From: Streptomyces sp. XY006
Lineage (GTDB): Bacteria > Actinomycetota > Actinomycetes > Streptomycetales > Streptomycetaceae
Direction: 5' to 3'
NCBI RefSeq assembly: GCF_002237655.1
Contig: NZ_NOKT01000005.1
Span: 1 to 64,000 of the forward strand
DNA: 64,000 bases
The notes beneath the pieces are model-generated. The model worked only from the letters and a program-made list of their open reading frames with translations, did not search any database and was not told the origin of the DNA. A program made the translations under genes and the position numbers. Position 1 is the stretch's first letter. Each line of letters begins with the position of its first letter. Shown one piece after another: positions 24,763 through 33,721 of the stretch.

Positions 24763-26157
24763 TCAGCGCCGGAGCAGCACCCTGCGCGTCGCGCGGGCCA
24801 GCCGGTGGACGGGCCGTCCGGAGCGCGGGGCGGGACCCGAGCGCTCCAGCCACCACTCCCTCAGCTCCCACCGGACCTGCCCGTCCCCGGGCCGGCCGGC
24901 GGCGAGCAGGTGTTCGGCGAAGGTGAGGGCGTCGCGCCGGTAGCCGCCGGTCATGGGGTGGGTCTGGGCGTAGCCGAGGAAGGCCGGACGGTACTCCGGG
25001 CCCAGGATCACCGGCAGTTCGGGCGCGACCTTCGCCACGACGTCCGCCCGCTTTGCCGCGAGCGCCCGGGCCTGCACGCCGATCCGCACCCGGTCGAACC
25101 CCTCGGGCACCGGCGTCCCCGCGACCAGCGCCGACAGCAGGGCGGCCTGCGCCAGCCCGGTCCGCTGCCGGGCCGCGCCGGTGTTCCGGGGGTGGGGCGG
25201 GCCGAAGGCGCCCCGTGTCGCCTCGGCCGCCCCGGTCTCGTGGCCCCGCGCTCGCAGGGCCGCTCCCGTCCCGGGCGTGTGCGTCCCGGGCGTCTCCGCC
25301 TCGGTCGTCTGCGTCCCGGTGCGGAGCAGCTCCGCTCCCGCCTCCAGCGCCCGCCGGATCGAGGCCAGCTCGGACCGGAGTTCCGCCGGTTCCGGGAAGT
25401 TCTCGTCCCGTTCCAGCAGCACACCCGGGGGGCGGACCCGGGACGCCAGGTCGGTCAGGATGTCGAGGACCGGCTGCGGCACGGGGTGGGCGTGACTGTC
25501 GTGCCAGACGCCATCGCGTGCGAAACCGCCCGCCACATGGACGTAGGCGATGGCCTCCAGGGGGAGTTCCGCCAGGGCTTTGGCGGGGTCCTCGCCGCGG
25601 TTGACGTGGTTGGTGTGCAGATTCGCCACGTCGATGAGCAGACGCACCCCCGTGCGGTCGGCCAGCTCGTACAGGAACTGGCCCTCCGTCATCTCCTCGG
25701 CCGGCCAGGAGATCAGCGCCGCGATGTTCTCCACGGCCAGCGGCACCGGCAGCGCGTCCTGCGCGATCCGCACGTTCTCGCACAGCACGTCCAGGGCGTC
25801 CCGAGTCCGCGGCACGGGCAGCAGATGGCCCGCCTCCAGCCGCGGGGACGCCGTCAGGGCGCCGCCCGCCCGGACGAACGCGATGTGCTCGGTGACCAGC
25901 GGCGAACCCAGCGCCGTCACCCGCTCGGCCAGCGCGGCCAGCCGGCCCTCGTCGGGCCGCTCCGCGCCGCCGAGGCCCAGCGAGACGCCGTGCGGCACCA
26001 CGGTGACGCCGCGCTCGCGCAGCCGCCGCAGCGAGTCGGGCAGATGGCCGGGGCAGATGTTCTCGGCCACGGCCTCGACCCAGTCGATCCCCGGCATGTG
26101 CTCCACGGCGTCCGCGATCTCCGGCCGCCACCCGATGCCCGTCCCCAGTCGCTCCAT
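24763..26157 (-). CDS. DUF692 (MbnB/TglH-like) protein with C-terminal extension
   Basis: This 464-aa protein has a TIM-barrel DUF692 domain (about 1-285). The conserved metal-ligand regions are visible: [55 protein letters not shown] and LLERDENFP. This family includes the iron enzymes MbnB, TglH and ChrH that modify Cys residues of ribosomal peptides. A variable Thr/Ala/Arg-rich linker (about 305-345) is followed by a domain resembling the DNA-binding/partner domain often fused or adjacent ([38 protein letters not shown] region, about 400-440). ATG at 26157 has GAGGAGGGG just upstream. Paired with TIGR04222. Confidence 0.82.
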   Translation of the reverse strand: MERLGTGIGWRPEIADAVEHMPGIDWVEAVAENICPGHLPDSLRRLRERGVTVVPHGVSLGLGGAERPDEGRLAALAERVTALGSPLVTEHIAFVRAGGALTASPRLEAGHLLPVPRTRDALDVLCENVRIAQDALPVPLAVENIAALISWPAEEMTEGQFLYELADRTGVRLLIDVANLHTNHVNRGEDPAKALAELPLEAIAYVHVAGGFARDGVWHDSHAHPVPQPVLDILTDLASRVRPPGVLLERDENFPEPAELRSELASIRRALEAGAELLRTGTQTTEAETPGTHTPGTGAALRARGHETGAAEATRGAFGPPHPRNTGAARQRTGLAQAALLSALVAGTPVPEGFDRVRIGVQARALAAKRADVVAKVAPELPVILGPEYRPAFLGYAQTHPMTGGYRRDALTFAEHLLAAGRPGDGQVRWELREWWLERSGPAPRSGRPVHRLARATRRVLLRR

Positions 26158-26335
26158 CGTCCCCTCCTCCACCCGGCCCGGTCCTCGAACGTGAGAGGGG
26201 TATGGCCCTGCCGCCGGGCCGTGAACCCCCCACGGGCCGCCTTCAGAGCAACATTTGAGGTTCGCGGGTGCCGCCCCTGCCACCGACGGAGTCCGCGGAC
26301 TGGCGCCGCGTCCCGACGCGTCGTAGACCGGACCC

Positions 26336-26908
26336 ATGCCCGAAGGCAGTGAGCAGGCGCACCGCCCCGCGCGGGGACAGGGGCGGGGAGCGGCCCCGGC
26401 CTCCGCCCACCGGCTGCGGATCGCGGCCGGGGCGCTGCTGGTGGCCGTCGGGGCCGCCTACTTCCTGCTGCCCCTGGAAGGGCTCGGCGCCGACCGCCCC
26501 TGGCTGGGCTGGCCGCTGTTCGTCCTGTGCCTGGCCGTCGTGGCCACGCTGCTGCTGCGTCAGGTGCGCGACGTGGTGCTGGAGAAGCCGCACACCCGGT
26601 CGGGCCTCATGATCACGCTGCTGATGTGCCTCGCCGTGCTGGTCTTCTCCTCCGGCTACTACGCCCTCGCGCAGCAGCCGGGCCAGTTCACCGGCCTGCG
26701 CACCCGCGTCGACGCGCTGTACTTCACCGTCGTCACCCTGGCGACCGTCGGCTACGGGGACATCACACCGAAGGGGCAGGAGGCCCGTCTGGTGACGGCC
26801 GTGCAGATCCTCTACACGTTCGTCTTCCTGACGGCGGCGGCCACCGCGCTGACCCGGCGGCTGCACACGGTGGTCGCCGAGCGGGACCGCCGCCCGCCGC
26901 CCTCCTGA
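26336..26908 (+). CDS. two-TM potassium channel
   Basis: This 190-aa membrane protein has about four hydrophobic segments, the last two flanking a pore loop with the K+ selectivity filter TVGYGD (about 138-143, in [14 protein letters not shown]). Helices lie at about 29-46, 54-75, 88-108 and 154-172. It is a member of the Ion_trans_2 family and probably conducts K+. It is divergent from DUF692, with 178 bases between starts. The basic cytoplasmic tail is short and no RCK domain is present. Confidence 0.9.
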   Translation: MPEGSEQAHRPARGQGRGAAPASAHRLRIAAGALLVAVGAAYFLLPLEGLGADRPWLGWPLFVLCLAVVATLLLRQVRDVVLEKPHTRSGLMITLLMCLAVLVFSSGYYALAQQPGQFTGLRTRVDALYFTVVTLATVGYGDITPKGQEARLVTAVQILYTFVFLTAAATALTRRLHTVVAERDRRPPPS

Positions 26909-26920
26909 GCCCGGCGGGCC

Positions 26921-27382
26921 CTAGACGGCGCGCGTGGAGCGGTAGTTGAACACCGACCACAGGACGAACAGACCGGTCACGATCATGATGATCGACCAGA
27001 ACGGCTGGTACGGCAGCCACATGAAGTTCGCGATCAGTGCCAGGCCGACGACGACCGCGCCCACGATCCGGGCCCAGGCGGCGCCGGTGAACAGGCCGAA
27101 CCCGGCCGCCACCACGAGCACGCCGACGATCAGGTGGATCCAGCCCCACGCGGTCAGGTCGAACTCGAAGACGTAGTCGCCGAAGCTCGTGTACACCTCG
27201 TCGTCGGCGATCGCCGCGATGCCCTGCAGCACCGCGAAGAGGCCGTAGACGACCATCAGGGTGCCGCCGAGAGCGAGGCCCCCGGAGGCCCACGCGTCAG
27301 CGGAACCGCCCGGGCCGCCCCCGCCGGTCATCCGGTCGTCGGGGGCGGGCGGGGCGGGGGGAGGGGGCGCGGCGCTCGACAT
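26921..27382 (-). CDS. four-TM membrane protein (DUF7144-like)
   Basis: This 153-aa protein has a Pro/Gly-rich N terminus and then four hydrophobic helices (about 40-63, 78-100, 101-119 and 124-143). ATG at 27382 has AGGAGG 6 bases upstream. The repeated Trp-containing turns (TAWGWIHLIVG, PYQPFWSIIMIVTGLFVLW) match the small actinobacterial family of uncharacterised membrane proteins. It converges with the K+ channel with 12 bases between stops. Function unknown. Confidence 0.75.
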   Translation of the reverse strand: MSSAAPPPPAPPAPDDRMTGGGGPGGSADAWASGGLALGGTLMVVYGLFAVLQGIAAIADDEVYTSFGDYVFEFDLTAWGWIHLIVGVLVVAAGFGLFTGAAWARIVGAVVVGLALIANFMWLPYQPFWSIIMIVTGLFVLWSVFNYRSTRAV

Positions 27383-27452
27383 GGCTGCCTCCTGGGTCGG
27401 GGTTGTCTGGTAACCCCACTGGAGCATTCGTCCGCGCCCGCCGCGCCCGCGG

Positions 27453-28214
27453 TTACTCCGAACGGGTGGAGGCCGGGCCGCCGGTCCCGTGCGGCTCCCG
27501 GCGCAGCGCCGGGTGGTCCGCGACCACCGTGCACGAGCCGGGCGCGATCTCCGTGAAGCCGGCGTCCCGGACCAACGGCAGTCCGCTGCCGGTCAGTTCG
27601 GGCCAGCGGGCCGGGTCGGCCGTCCGTACGGCGAGGGCGAAGCCGGAGTCCCGCCAGGCGGCCCGCTCCGCGTCGGACAGCTCCCACCAGGCCAGCTGGG
27701 CGGCGTGCCCGGCCTGGGCCATCGCCTTGCCCGCCGACATGGAGAGCCCGGGGTTGAGCCACAGCACGGGCGCGGCCGGGTCGGCGTCCACCGGCGGCTG
27801 CGGATCGTCCAGGTCGGTGCCGGAGACCTGCAGCCGGGCCAGGTCCTTGGGCCAGCCGTCCAGCGGGACGGGCGGGAAGACCCGCACCTCGGCCGACTTG
27901 CCGGTGACCGTGATGCCGGGCAGCGCCCCGGCCCGCCGCCACTCGGCGCCGCGCGCCCGGCGCACCACCTTGCGGATCCGCGCGTCCTGCCAGTCCCGCA
28001 TCGCCGGTGCCCACGCGCCCTCACCGGCCGACCGCTCGTCGGCCAGGATCGTCAGAACGGCCCGCGCGGCCGTCTCCAGCGCGTCGGTGCGCGCCGGCGG
28101 GTCCGCCCGCTCGATCCGCACGACCAGCGGCAGCACGTACTGCGGTGCCGCGTCGCGGGGGGAGGTCTCGGACCGGAAGGGGCTGTCGTCCACGGGCGTC
28201 GGGTCTTCGCTCAC
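27453..28214 (-). CDS. peptidyl-tRNA hydrolase 2-type protein (253 aa)
   Basis: This cytoplasmic protein has a C-terminal PTH2 fold with the signature LSMSAGKAMAQAGHAAQLAWW (about 160-180, read as two blocks). That motif holds the Lys and His-region of archaeal/eukaryotic-type peptidyl-tRNA hydrolases, which free tRNA from stalled peptidyl-tRNA. An N-terminal domain of about 110 residues rich in Arg is fused ahead of it. GTG at 28214 is chosen since it begins the well-behaved sequence VSEDPTPVDD. Standard bacteria use PTH1, so this one may have a distinct role. Confidence 0.7.
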   Translation of the reverse strand: MSEDPTPVDDSPFRSETSPRDAAPQYVLPLVVRIERADPPARTDALETAARAVLTILADERSAGEGAWAPAMRDWQDARIRKVVRRARGAEWRRAGALPGITVTGKSAEVRVFPPVPLDGWPKDLARLQVSGTDLDDPQPPVDADPAAPVLWLNPGLSMSAGKAMAQAGHAAQLAWWELSDAERAAWRDSGFALAVRTADPARWPELTGSGLPLVRDAGFTEIAPGSCTVVADHPALRREPHGTGGPASTRSE

Positions 28215-28296
28215 GCACCCCAGTGTGCCAGCCGGAAGATCGCGCCGACCGGCCCGGGCGACCGCCGGACACGGCCGCCGCAGGTCTTGGCGCGCC

Positions 28297-28476
28297 TCAG
28301 CCCGAGCAGGCCGTGCGCTGGGCCTCCTGCCATTCGCAGACCGGGCAGAGCGTGATGCCCTTGTACGACTCCGGGTACTCCGTGGGCTCCCGGCACAGCA
28401 CACACTCCGCGTACGGCGGCCCGTCGGCCCGCGGCGGCCTGGCCGCGTCGATCAGGCAGTAGTCGTCCTCGCTCAT
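28297..28476 (-). CDS. 59-aa zinc-ribbon-like protein
   Basis: ATG at 28476 begins a small acidic protein with two CxxC knuckles (CVLC and CPVC, about 31-34 and 48-51) separated by 13 residues. This is a compact zinc ribbon. No other domain is present, and the function is unknown; it may be an RNA- or protein-binding accessory. It lies between the PTH2 and Rieske flavoprotein genes, all on the minus strand. Confidence 0.65.
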   Translation of the reverse strand: MSEDDYCLIDAARPPRADGPPYAECVLCREPTEYPESYKGITLCPVCEWQEAQRTACSG

Positions 28477-28519
28477 GTCTCCAGCGTAGGCCGGTCGGGA
28501 CCGTCCGCCCACGGCCCGC

Positions 28520-30037
28520 TCAGATGTCCCGCCGTTCCAGCGGCTTGGTCGCCGGGCCCTGGATCACCTTGCCGTCGGTGTCGAAGCGCGAGCCGTGGCA
28601 GGGGCACTCCCAGGCGCGCTCGGCGGCGTTGAAGTCGACCAGGCAGCCCAGGTGGGTGCAGCGGGCCGAGACGGCGTGCAGGGCTCCGTCGTCGTCCCGG
28701 TAGACGGCCACGCGGTGGCCGTCGGCGCGGACCACGGCACCCTCGCCCGGCGGCAGGGACTCCAGCGGCGGCGAGGGCCGCAGCCGGTCGCCCACGAAGT
28801 GCCCGGCCACTTTGGCCTGGGTCTTGAGGAACGACGGCGCTTCCCGCACCGCGGGCTTCAGGCGGCGCGGGTCGTACAGCGCGCTCCATGCGCACTCCTC
28901 GCCCGTGATCTGCGCGGCGAGCAGCCGGCCCGCCATCATGCCGCCGCTCATGCCCCAGCCGCCGAAGCCGGTGGCCACGTAGGTGTGCCGGGCGCCCGGG
29001 TGCAGCGGGCCCACCATCGGGACGGTGTCCGTGGGGCTGTTGTCCTGCGTGGCCCAGCGGTGGGTGACGTCCAGGCCGGGGAAGTACCGCGTGGCCCAGG
29101 CCGTGAGGCGCTCCAGCCGCTCCCGGGTGTCGCCGGTGCCCGGCGTGAAGTGCTCGCCGGTGACGATGAGCAGGCGCCGGTCCCCGTCGTAGGGGGCCGT
29201 GCGCACCGAGCGGGTGTTCTCGTCGGGCGTGATGAACATGCCGCCGGGGTCCTGGTCCGCGGGCACGGTCCCGGCGACGACCAGTTCGCGCTTCGGCGTC
29301 AGCCGGGTGAACAGCAGGGCCCGGTCGAAGACCGGGTAGTGCGTGGCAACGACGACGTCCCGGGCCCGGACCGTCGCCCCGGTCGCGGTCGACAGCCGGC
29401 ACGGCTCGCCCTCGTCCAGGCCGAGCACGGTGGTCTCCTCGAAGATCCGGCCGCCGCCCTCGACCAGGTCGGCGGCGAGGGCCAGCAGGTACTTGCGCGG
29501 ATGGAACTGGGCCTGCCCGGTGACCCGGACCGCGCCCGCCACCTCGAAGGGCAGCCCCGTCTCCGTCACGAACTCGGCGGGCAGCCCCGCCTCGGCGGCC
29601 GCCCGGGCCTCGGCCCGCAGCTCCTCGACCTTGCCGGGGTCGCGGGCGTACGTGTAGGCGTCCCGGGCCTCCCAGTCGCAGTCGACGCCGAGCTCCGCGG
29701 CGATCCCGGCCGCGCGCTCGATCGCCTCGGACTGGGAACGGGCGTACAGCCGCGCGCCCTCGGGGCCGCGGGTGCGGCGCAGTTTGTCGTAGACGAGGGA
29801 GTGCAGGGCGGTGACCTTCGCGGTGGTGTGCCCGGTCACGCCGGCGGCGACCCGGCCCGCCTCCAGGACCGCCACGCTGCGCCCCGCCCGTGTCAGCTCC
29901 CACGCCGTGCACAGTCCGGCGATCCCGGCGCCGATCACCGCCACGTCGACGTCCAGGTCCTCCGCCAGCGCCGGATGGCGGCCGTCCGGTGCCGTGTCGA
30001 GCCAGTACGAGCTGCTGACCTGCTGCTTCTCGCTCAT
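28520..30037 (-). CDS. FAD-dependent oxidoreductase fused to a Rieske [2Fe-2S] domain
   Basis: This 505-aa protein begins with a DAO-type FAD site (VDVAVIGAGIAGLCTAWEL, about 30-48). A long amine-oxidase/DadA-like domain follows with ATGFGGWGMSGGMMAGRLL as the second FAD contact (about 345-363). The C-terminal Rieske domain (about 410-505) has CTHLGC and CPCHGSRF, supplying the Cys-X-His and Cys-X2-His ligands. Electrons probably pass from flavin to the cluster or the reverse. ATG at 30037 is used. The substrate is unknown; homologues are common in soil actinobacteria. Confidence 0.88.
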   Translation of the reverse strand: MSEKQQVSSSYWLDTAPDGRHPALAEDLDVDVAVIGAGIAGLCTAWELTRAGRSVAVLEAGRVAAGVTGHTTAKVTALHSLVYDKLRRTRGPEGARLYARSQSEAIERAAGIAAELGVDCDWEARDAYTYARDPGKVEELRAEARAAAEAGLPAEFVTETGLPFEVAGAVRVTGQAQFHPRKYLLALAADLVEGGGRIFEETTVLGLDEGEPCRLSTATGATVRARDVVVATHYPVFDRALLFTRLTPKRELVVAGTVPADQDPGGMFITPDENTRSVRTAPYDGDRRLLIVTGEHFTPGTGDTRERLERLTAWATRYFPGLDVTHRWATQDNSPTDTVPMVGPLHPGARHTYVATGFGGWGMSGGMMAGRLLAAQITGEECAWSALYDPRRLKPAVREAPSFLKTQAKVAGHFVGDRLRPSPPLESLPPGEGAVVRADGHRVAVYRDDDGALHAVSARCTHLGCLVDFNAAERAWECPCHGSRFDTDGKVIQGPATKPLERRDI

Positions 30038-30084
30038 GCGGCACCGAGTACCCCGGCGGGCCCGCGTCAGTACGGGGCGGTCGC

Positions 30085-30131
30085 TTTACAGAGGGGGCCC
30101 CACGGGGCTAACGTACAACCAAATGGTTGTA
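30085..30131 (+). promoter_or_regulatory. ArsR-gene promoter with operator overlapping the start codon
   Basis: TTTACA (30085-30090) and TAACGT (30109-30114) are spaced 18 bases as a -35/-10 pair, putting the transcription start at about 30121-30123, that is, on the ATG itself. No SD is present, so the mRNA is probably leaderless. Overlying this is TACAACCA-AA-TGGTTGTA (30114-30131), an 8+8 inverted repeat that contains the start codon. Repressor bound here would block the promoter directly. Confidence 0.65.
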
Positions 30132-30566
30132 GATGAGTTGGGCGACGAGACGGTGGACCGGCTGTTCCACGCCCTGGCCGACACCACGCGCCGGGACATC
30201 CTGCGCCGCTGCGTGCGCGGGGAACTGTCGGTGTCCCGGCTGGCCGAGGCCTATCCGATGAGCTTCGCGGCCGTGCAGAAGCACGTCGCGGTGCTGGAGC
30301 GGGCAGGGCTGGTCACCAAGCAGCGCAGCGGACGGGAGCAGCTCGTGCGCACCGACCCCGACGCGGTGGACCGAGCGCGCCGGGCGCTCGACGAGCTGGA
30401 GTCGGCCTGGCGCGGGAGGGTGGACCGGATGGCCCGGCTGCTCGCCGAGGACCCGGGCACCGGCACCTCCGGGCCCGGGGGCGCCGAGGACTCCGGCACC
30501 GGCACCTCCCGGACCGGGCCGTCCGCGACCGGAGAGAACGACGAGAAGGAAGGGCCCGAGAGATGA
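30123..30566 (+). CDS. ArsR-family HTH repressor
   Basis: This 147-aa winged-helix regulator has DRLFHALADTTRRDILRRCVRGELSVSRLAEAYPMSFAAVQKHVAVLERAGLV (about 11-63, in overlapping blocks), the ArsR/HTH_20 core. No Cys metal site is seen, so it likely senses something other than a thiol-bound metal. The C-terminal 40 residues are a Gly/Thr/Ser-rich low-complexity tail with near-repeats of GTGTS. The gene overlaps the following AHSA1 gene by 4 bases (ATGA). The pair is the common ArsR-AHSA1 module; the palindrome over its own start suggests autoregulation. Confidence 0.88.
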   Translation: MVVDELGDETVDRLFHALADTTRRDILRRCVRGELSVSRLAEAYPMSFAAVQKHVAVLERAGLVTKQRSGREQLVRTDPDAVDRARRALDELESAWRGRVDRMARLLAEDPGTGTSGPGGAEDSGTGTSRTGPSATGENDEKEGPER

Positions 30567-31048
30567 GCGTCACCCGTGTCGACAAGGACCTCGACCGCCT
30601 GACCCTGACCCTGGTCGCCGACTTCGCCGCTCCCGTGGAGCGGGTGTGGCGGCTGTGGGCCGACCCCCGGCAGCTGGAGCGCTGGTGGGGCCCGCCGAGC
30701 TACCCGGCGACCGTGGAGGAGCACGACCTGAGTCCCGGCGGCGAGGTCACCTACTTCATGACCGGACCGGAGGGCGACCGGCACCGCGGCTGGTGGCGGA
30801 TCACCTCGGTCACCGAGCCGACGGCCCTGGAGTTCACCGACGGCTTCGCCGACGACGACGGCAAGCCCAAGGACGACATGCCGACCATGTCCGTGTCGGT
30901 CCGGCTCAGCGAGCGCGAGGGCGGCACACGCATGGAGATGCGCTCCCTCTTCGACTCCCGCGAGCAGATGGAGCAGCTGATCACCATGGGCATGGAGGAG
31001 GGCCTGAAGGAGGCCGTCGGCCAGATCGACGCCCTGCTGGCCGCCTGA
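30563..31048 (+). CDS. SRPBCC/AHSA1-domain protein
   Basis: This 161-aa soluble protein has the START/Bet v1-like fold of the AHSA1 family. Its N-terminal block is FAAPVERVWRLWADPRQLERWWGPPSYPATV, seen in two pieces, and the following strands are EHDLSPGGEVTYFM and HRGWWRITSVTEPTALEF. The C-terminal helix is EGLKEAVGQIDALLA. It is predicted to bind a hydrophobic ligand. ATG at 30563 overlaps the repressor stop, so the two are translationally coupled and probably co-regulated. Confidence 0.88.
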   Translation: MSVTRVDKDLDRLTLTLVADFAAPVERVWRLWADPRQLERWWGPPSYPATVEEHDLSPGGEVTYFMTGPEGDRHRGWWRITSVTEPTALEFTDGFADDDGKPKDDMPTMSVSVRLSEREGGTRMEMRSLFDSREQMEQLITMGMEEGLKEAVGQIDALLAA

Positions 31049-31076
31049 CCGGCCGGGTCCCGGGAGGCCCGGCCGG
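31049..31076. terminator. bidirectional terminator between AHSA1 and phoX
   Basis: Perfect 9-bp arms CCGGCCGGG (31049-31057) and CCCGGCCGG (31068-31076) start at the base after the AHSA1 stop and lie 16 bases before the stop of the converging gene. The 10-base loop contains the small palindrome TCCCGGGA. Confidence 0.7.
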
Positions 31077-31092
31077 ACGAGCGGGACGGCGG

Positions 31093-32475
31093 CTACCGGC
31101 GCCAGGGGCCGGTCACCGCGAACGTGGTGCCGGGGGTGTAGCAGTTGACGTACATGGTGTCGCCGTCGGGCGAGAAGGTCACCCCGGCGAACTCGCCCCA
31201 CTCGGGCTCCTCGGGGCTGCCGATGTCCTGCCGGTTGCGGGCCATCGCGTAGACCTCGCCGCGCCGGGTCACGCCGTACACGTGCTGGGCGCCCTCGCCG
31301 TCCTCGCAGACCATGAGACCGCCGCCGGCCGCGAGGCAGATGTTGTCCGGCGACTCGCCCGGCAGCTGCACGTCGGTGTCCGGGCCGAACACCACGACGA
31401 GGGTCAGCCGGCGGCGCTCGGGGTCGTAGCGCCAGACCTGCCCGTAGTGGTCGGCCGCCGAACCCTCGCCGGTGCGCGCGAAGGACGACACGAAATAGAC
31501 CGAACGGCCGCCCCAGTAACAGCCCTCCAGCTTCTGCGCGTGGGTGATGCCCCGGCGCCCGAAGTCCTGCAGCCGGATCGGCGTCCGCGCCGCCTGCGGA
31601 TCGGGGACGTCGACCCACTCGATGCCGTCGAACGCGGCACCGATGTCCTGGATCGTGGACAGGTCGGGCACACCCGGCACGCGCATGGCCTGCAGCCGGC
31701 CGCCCGCGCGCAGCGAACCCCGGCCGCCCAGCGGCCGGTCCGGCAGGAAGCGGTAGAACAGGCCGAAGGGCTTGTCGAAGGCGTCCTCGGTCTCGTAGAC
31801 CACACCGCGCCGGGGGTCGACGGCGATCGCCTCGTGCTGGAAGCGGCCCATCGCGGTCAGCGGCACGGCCCCGGTGCGGCGCGGATCGACCGGGTCGACC
31901 TCGAAGATGAAGCCGTGGTCCTTGGTGTACCCGTTGGTGCCCGCCTTGTCCTCGTTCTCCTCGCAGGTCAGCCAGGTGCCCCACGGAGTCGGCCCGCCCG
32001 CGCAGTTGACGGCCGTGCCCGCGATCGCGACACGCTCCGACAGCACGTGGTTGCGGGAGTCCAGGGTCAGGGCCGTACAGCCGCCCTTGGCGGCCGGGTC
32101 GTAGGTGAGGCCCTCGACGGCCGGAACCGGGATCCTGCCGTTGTGGCGGTTCTCGTGGTTGCGGACCAGGTGGACCCGGCCGCCTCTGCCCTCGAAGGCC
32201 GACATGCCGTCGTGGTTGGAGGGGACCGCGCCCTCCCCGGAGCGGAGCGGGTCGCCCTCGCGGGAGAGGATCCGGTAGCGGAAACCTTCCGGCAGATCGA
32301 GGACGCCCTTCGGGTCGGGGACGAGGGGGCCGTAGCCGGCGTGGCCCGTGGTCTGGGCGGCGGCGGTGCCGGCGAAGAGTTCGGCCAGGGCGCCGGAGAA
32401 CGCGATCCCGAGGCCCAGGGCGCCCGTTCCGGCGAGCATCTGACGGCGTGTGGCGGGACGACCGGTAGCGGTCAT
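31093..32475 (-). CDS. Tat-exported PhoX/DUF839-type phosphatase
   Basis: This 460-aa protein has a twin-arginine signal (ATRRQMLAGTGALGLG, about 8-23) and an AxA cleavage region near residue 40. The DUF839 propeller contains NHENRHNG, GTAVNCAGGPTPWGTWLTCEEN and the C-terminal SPDGDTMYVNCYTPG, which carry the Glu, Asp and Cys residues that organise the Ca/Fe site of PhoX. PhoX enzymes are secreted alkaline phosphatases or phosphodiesterases. ATG at 32475 has AGGAAGG upstream. Whether it is phosphate-regulated is not visible; I saw no clear PHO box. Confidence 0.85.
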   Translation of the reverse strand: MTATGRPATRRQMLAGTGALGLGIAFSGALAELFAGTAAAQTTGHAGYGPLVPDPKGVLDLPEGFRYRILSREGDPLRSGEGAVPSNHDGMSAFEGRGGRVHLVRNHENRHNGRIPVPAVEGLTYDPAAKGGCTALTLDSRNHVLSERVAIAGTAVNCAGGPTPWGTWLTCEENEDKAGTNGYTKDHGFIFEVDPVDPRRTGAVPLTAMGRFQHEAIAVDPRRGVVYETEDAFDKPFGLFYRFLPDRPLGGRGSLRAGGRLQAMRVPGVPDLSTIQDIGAAFDGIEWVDVPDPQAARTPIRLQDFGRRGITHAQKLEGCYWGGRSVYFVSSFARTGEGSAADHYGQVWRYDPERRRLTLVVVFGPDTDVQLPGESPDNICLAAGGGLMVCEDGEGAQHVYGVTRRGEVYAMARNRQDIGSPEEPEWGEFAGVTFSPDGDTMYVNCYTPGTTFAVTGPWRR

Positions 32476-32565
32476 GGGGAAACCTTCCTGCTGGCGGACA
32501 GGAACTGTGATCCCGCTGTGTCTACCACCTGGTGCCGGTGGCGGGAACCACGCGCGTAGCGCGCG

Positions 32566-33531
32566 TCACTGCTCGACCGCGTGCCGCAGCTCCTCCACGG
32601 CCTGCTGCGCCTGCTCCGTACGGTCGACGGCCTGCCCCCGGCTGTCGAGGGCCTGCTCAGGACGGTCGAGGGCCTCCTCCTGGCCGTCGAGGGCCTGTTC
32701 CGCGCGGCCGAGGGCTTGCTCCGGGCTGTCGAGGGCCTGTTCCTCCGGTGGCTGTGCGCCCTGTGCGCCCGGCGCGCCGCCCCGTTCCAGGAAGCGGAGC
32801 AGCTCCACCGGGATGGGCAGCACCAGGGTGGAGTTCTTCTCCGCCGCCACGGCCATCACCGTCTGCAGCAGCCGCAGCTGCAGCGCCGAGGGAGTGTCGG
32901 CCATCTGGTGGGCCGCCTGGGCCAGTTTCTTGGACGCCTGGTACTCGGCGTCGGCGTTGATCAGCCGGGCCCGCCGCTCCCGGTCGGCCTCGGCCTGGCG
33001 GGCCATGGAGCGCTTCATGGTGTCCGGCAGGGACACGTCCTTGATCTCGACGCGGTCGATGGTCACGCCCCACTCCACGGCCGGGCTGTCGATCATCAGC
33101 TCCAGGCCCTGGTTGAGCTTCTCCCGGTTGGACAGCAGGTCGTCCAGCTCGCTCTTGCCGATGATCGAGCGCAGCGAGGTCTGGGCCATCTGCGAGACCG
33201 CGAAGCGGTAGTCCTCGACGTTGACGACCGCCGCCGCCGGGTCCACGACCTTGAAGTAGACCACCGCGTCCACCCGCACGGTCACGTTGTCGCGGGTGAT
33301 GCCCTCCTGCGCGGGGATCGGCATGGTGACGATCTGCAGATTGACCTTGCGCATCCGGTCCACAGCGGGGATCACGGTGGTGAATCCGGGCCGCCGCACG
33401 TCCCCGTGCAGCCGGCCGAGGCGGAAGACCACCCCTCGTTCGTACTGCTTGACGACCCGTGCCGCCGCGGCCAGATACACCAGGCCGCCCGCGCAGACCG
33501 CCGCCGCCGCCCCGATCAGCTCCTCGACCAT
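32566..33531 (-). CDS. slipin/stomatin-like SPFH protein with heptad-repeat tail
   Basis: This 321-aa protein has an N-terminal membrane segment (AAAAVCAGGLVYLAAAARVV) and an SPFH domain (about 30-190: QYERGVVFRLGRL, GFTTVIPAVDRM, MAQTSLRSIIGKSELDDLL). An alanine-rich helix follows. The last 59 residues are seven heptads of the form EQALDxx. ATG at 33531 has GGGAGG upstream. Stomatin-like proteins oligomerise on membranes and organise microdomains. The regular tail probably forms an extended coiled coil. No NfeD partner gene is adjacent. Confidence 0.88.
   Translation of the reverse strand: MVEELIGAAAAVCAGGLVYLAAAARVVKQYERGVVFRLGRLHGDVRRPGFTTVIPAVDRMRKVNLQIVTMPIPAQEGITRDNVTVRVDAVVYFKVVDPAAAVVNVEDYRFAVSQMAQTSLRSIIGKSELDDLLSNREKLNQGLELMIDSPAVEWGVTIDRVEIKDVSLPDTMKRSMARQAEADRERRARLINADAEYQASKKLAQAAHQMADTPSALQLRLLQTVMAVAAEKNSTLVLPIPVELLRFLERGGAPGAQGAQPPEEQALDSPEQALGRAEQALDGQEEALDRPEQALDSRGQAVDRTEQAQQAVEELRHAVEQ
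32590..32745 (-). repeat. seven degenerate 21-bp repeats encoding EQALDxx heptads
   Basis: The C-terminal codons of the slipin gene are built from 21-base units, each encoding a heptad such as EQALDSP, EQALGRA, EQALDGQ, EEALDRP, EQALDSR, GQAVDRT and EQAQQAV. The unit length keeps frame and heptad register. Confidence 0.8.
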
Positions 33532-33721
33532 GCCGACCTCCCGGCTCGCAGGCCCCGTTCCGGGTACTTCTGTAACGATATGCCGGGAGCGGGGGTCGGG
33601 GCCATGCCTGGTGCGGCCGGGGCCGGACGCACCAGGTCCGGGGCGGGCGTGGGCCGGACGCACGAGGTCCGGGGCGCGCGTGGGTCGCGCGCCCCGGACC
33701 GTGGATCTTCGGCGCGCCCCG

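Noticed and set aside
24763..26337. An earlier start for DUF692 at 26337
   Set aside because: It would add 60 residues of non-conserved sequence across the divergent promoter; ATG at 26157 has a strong SD and fits the family.
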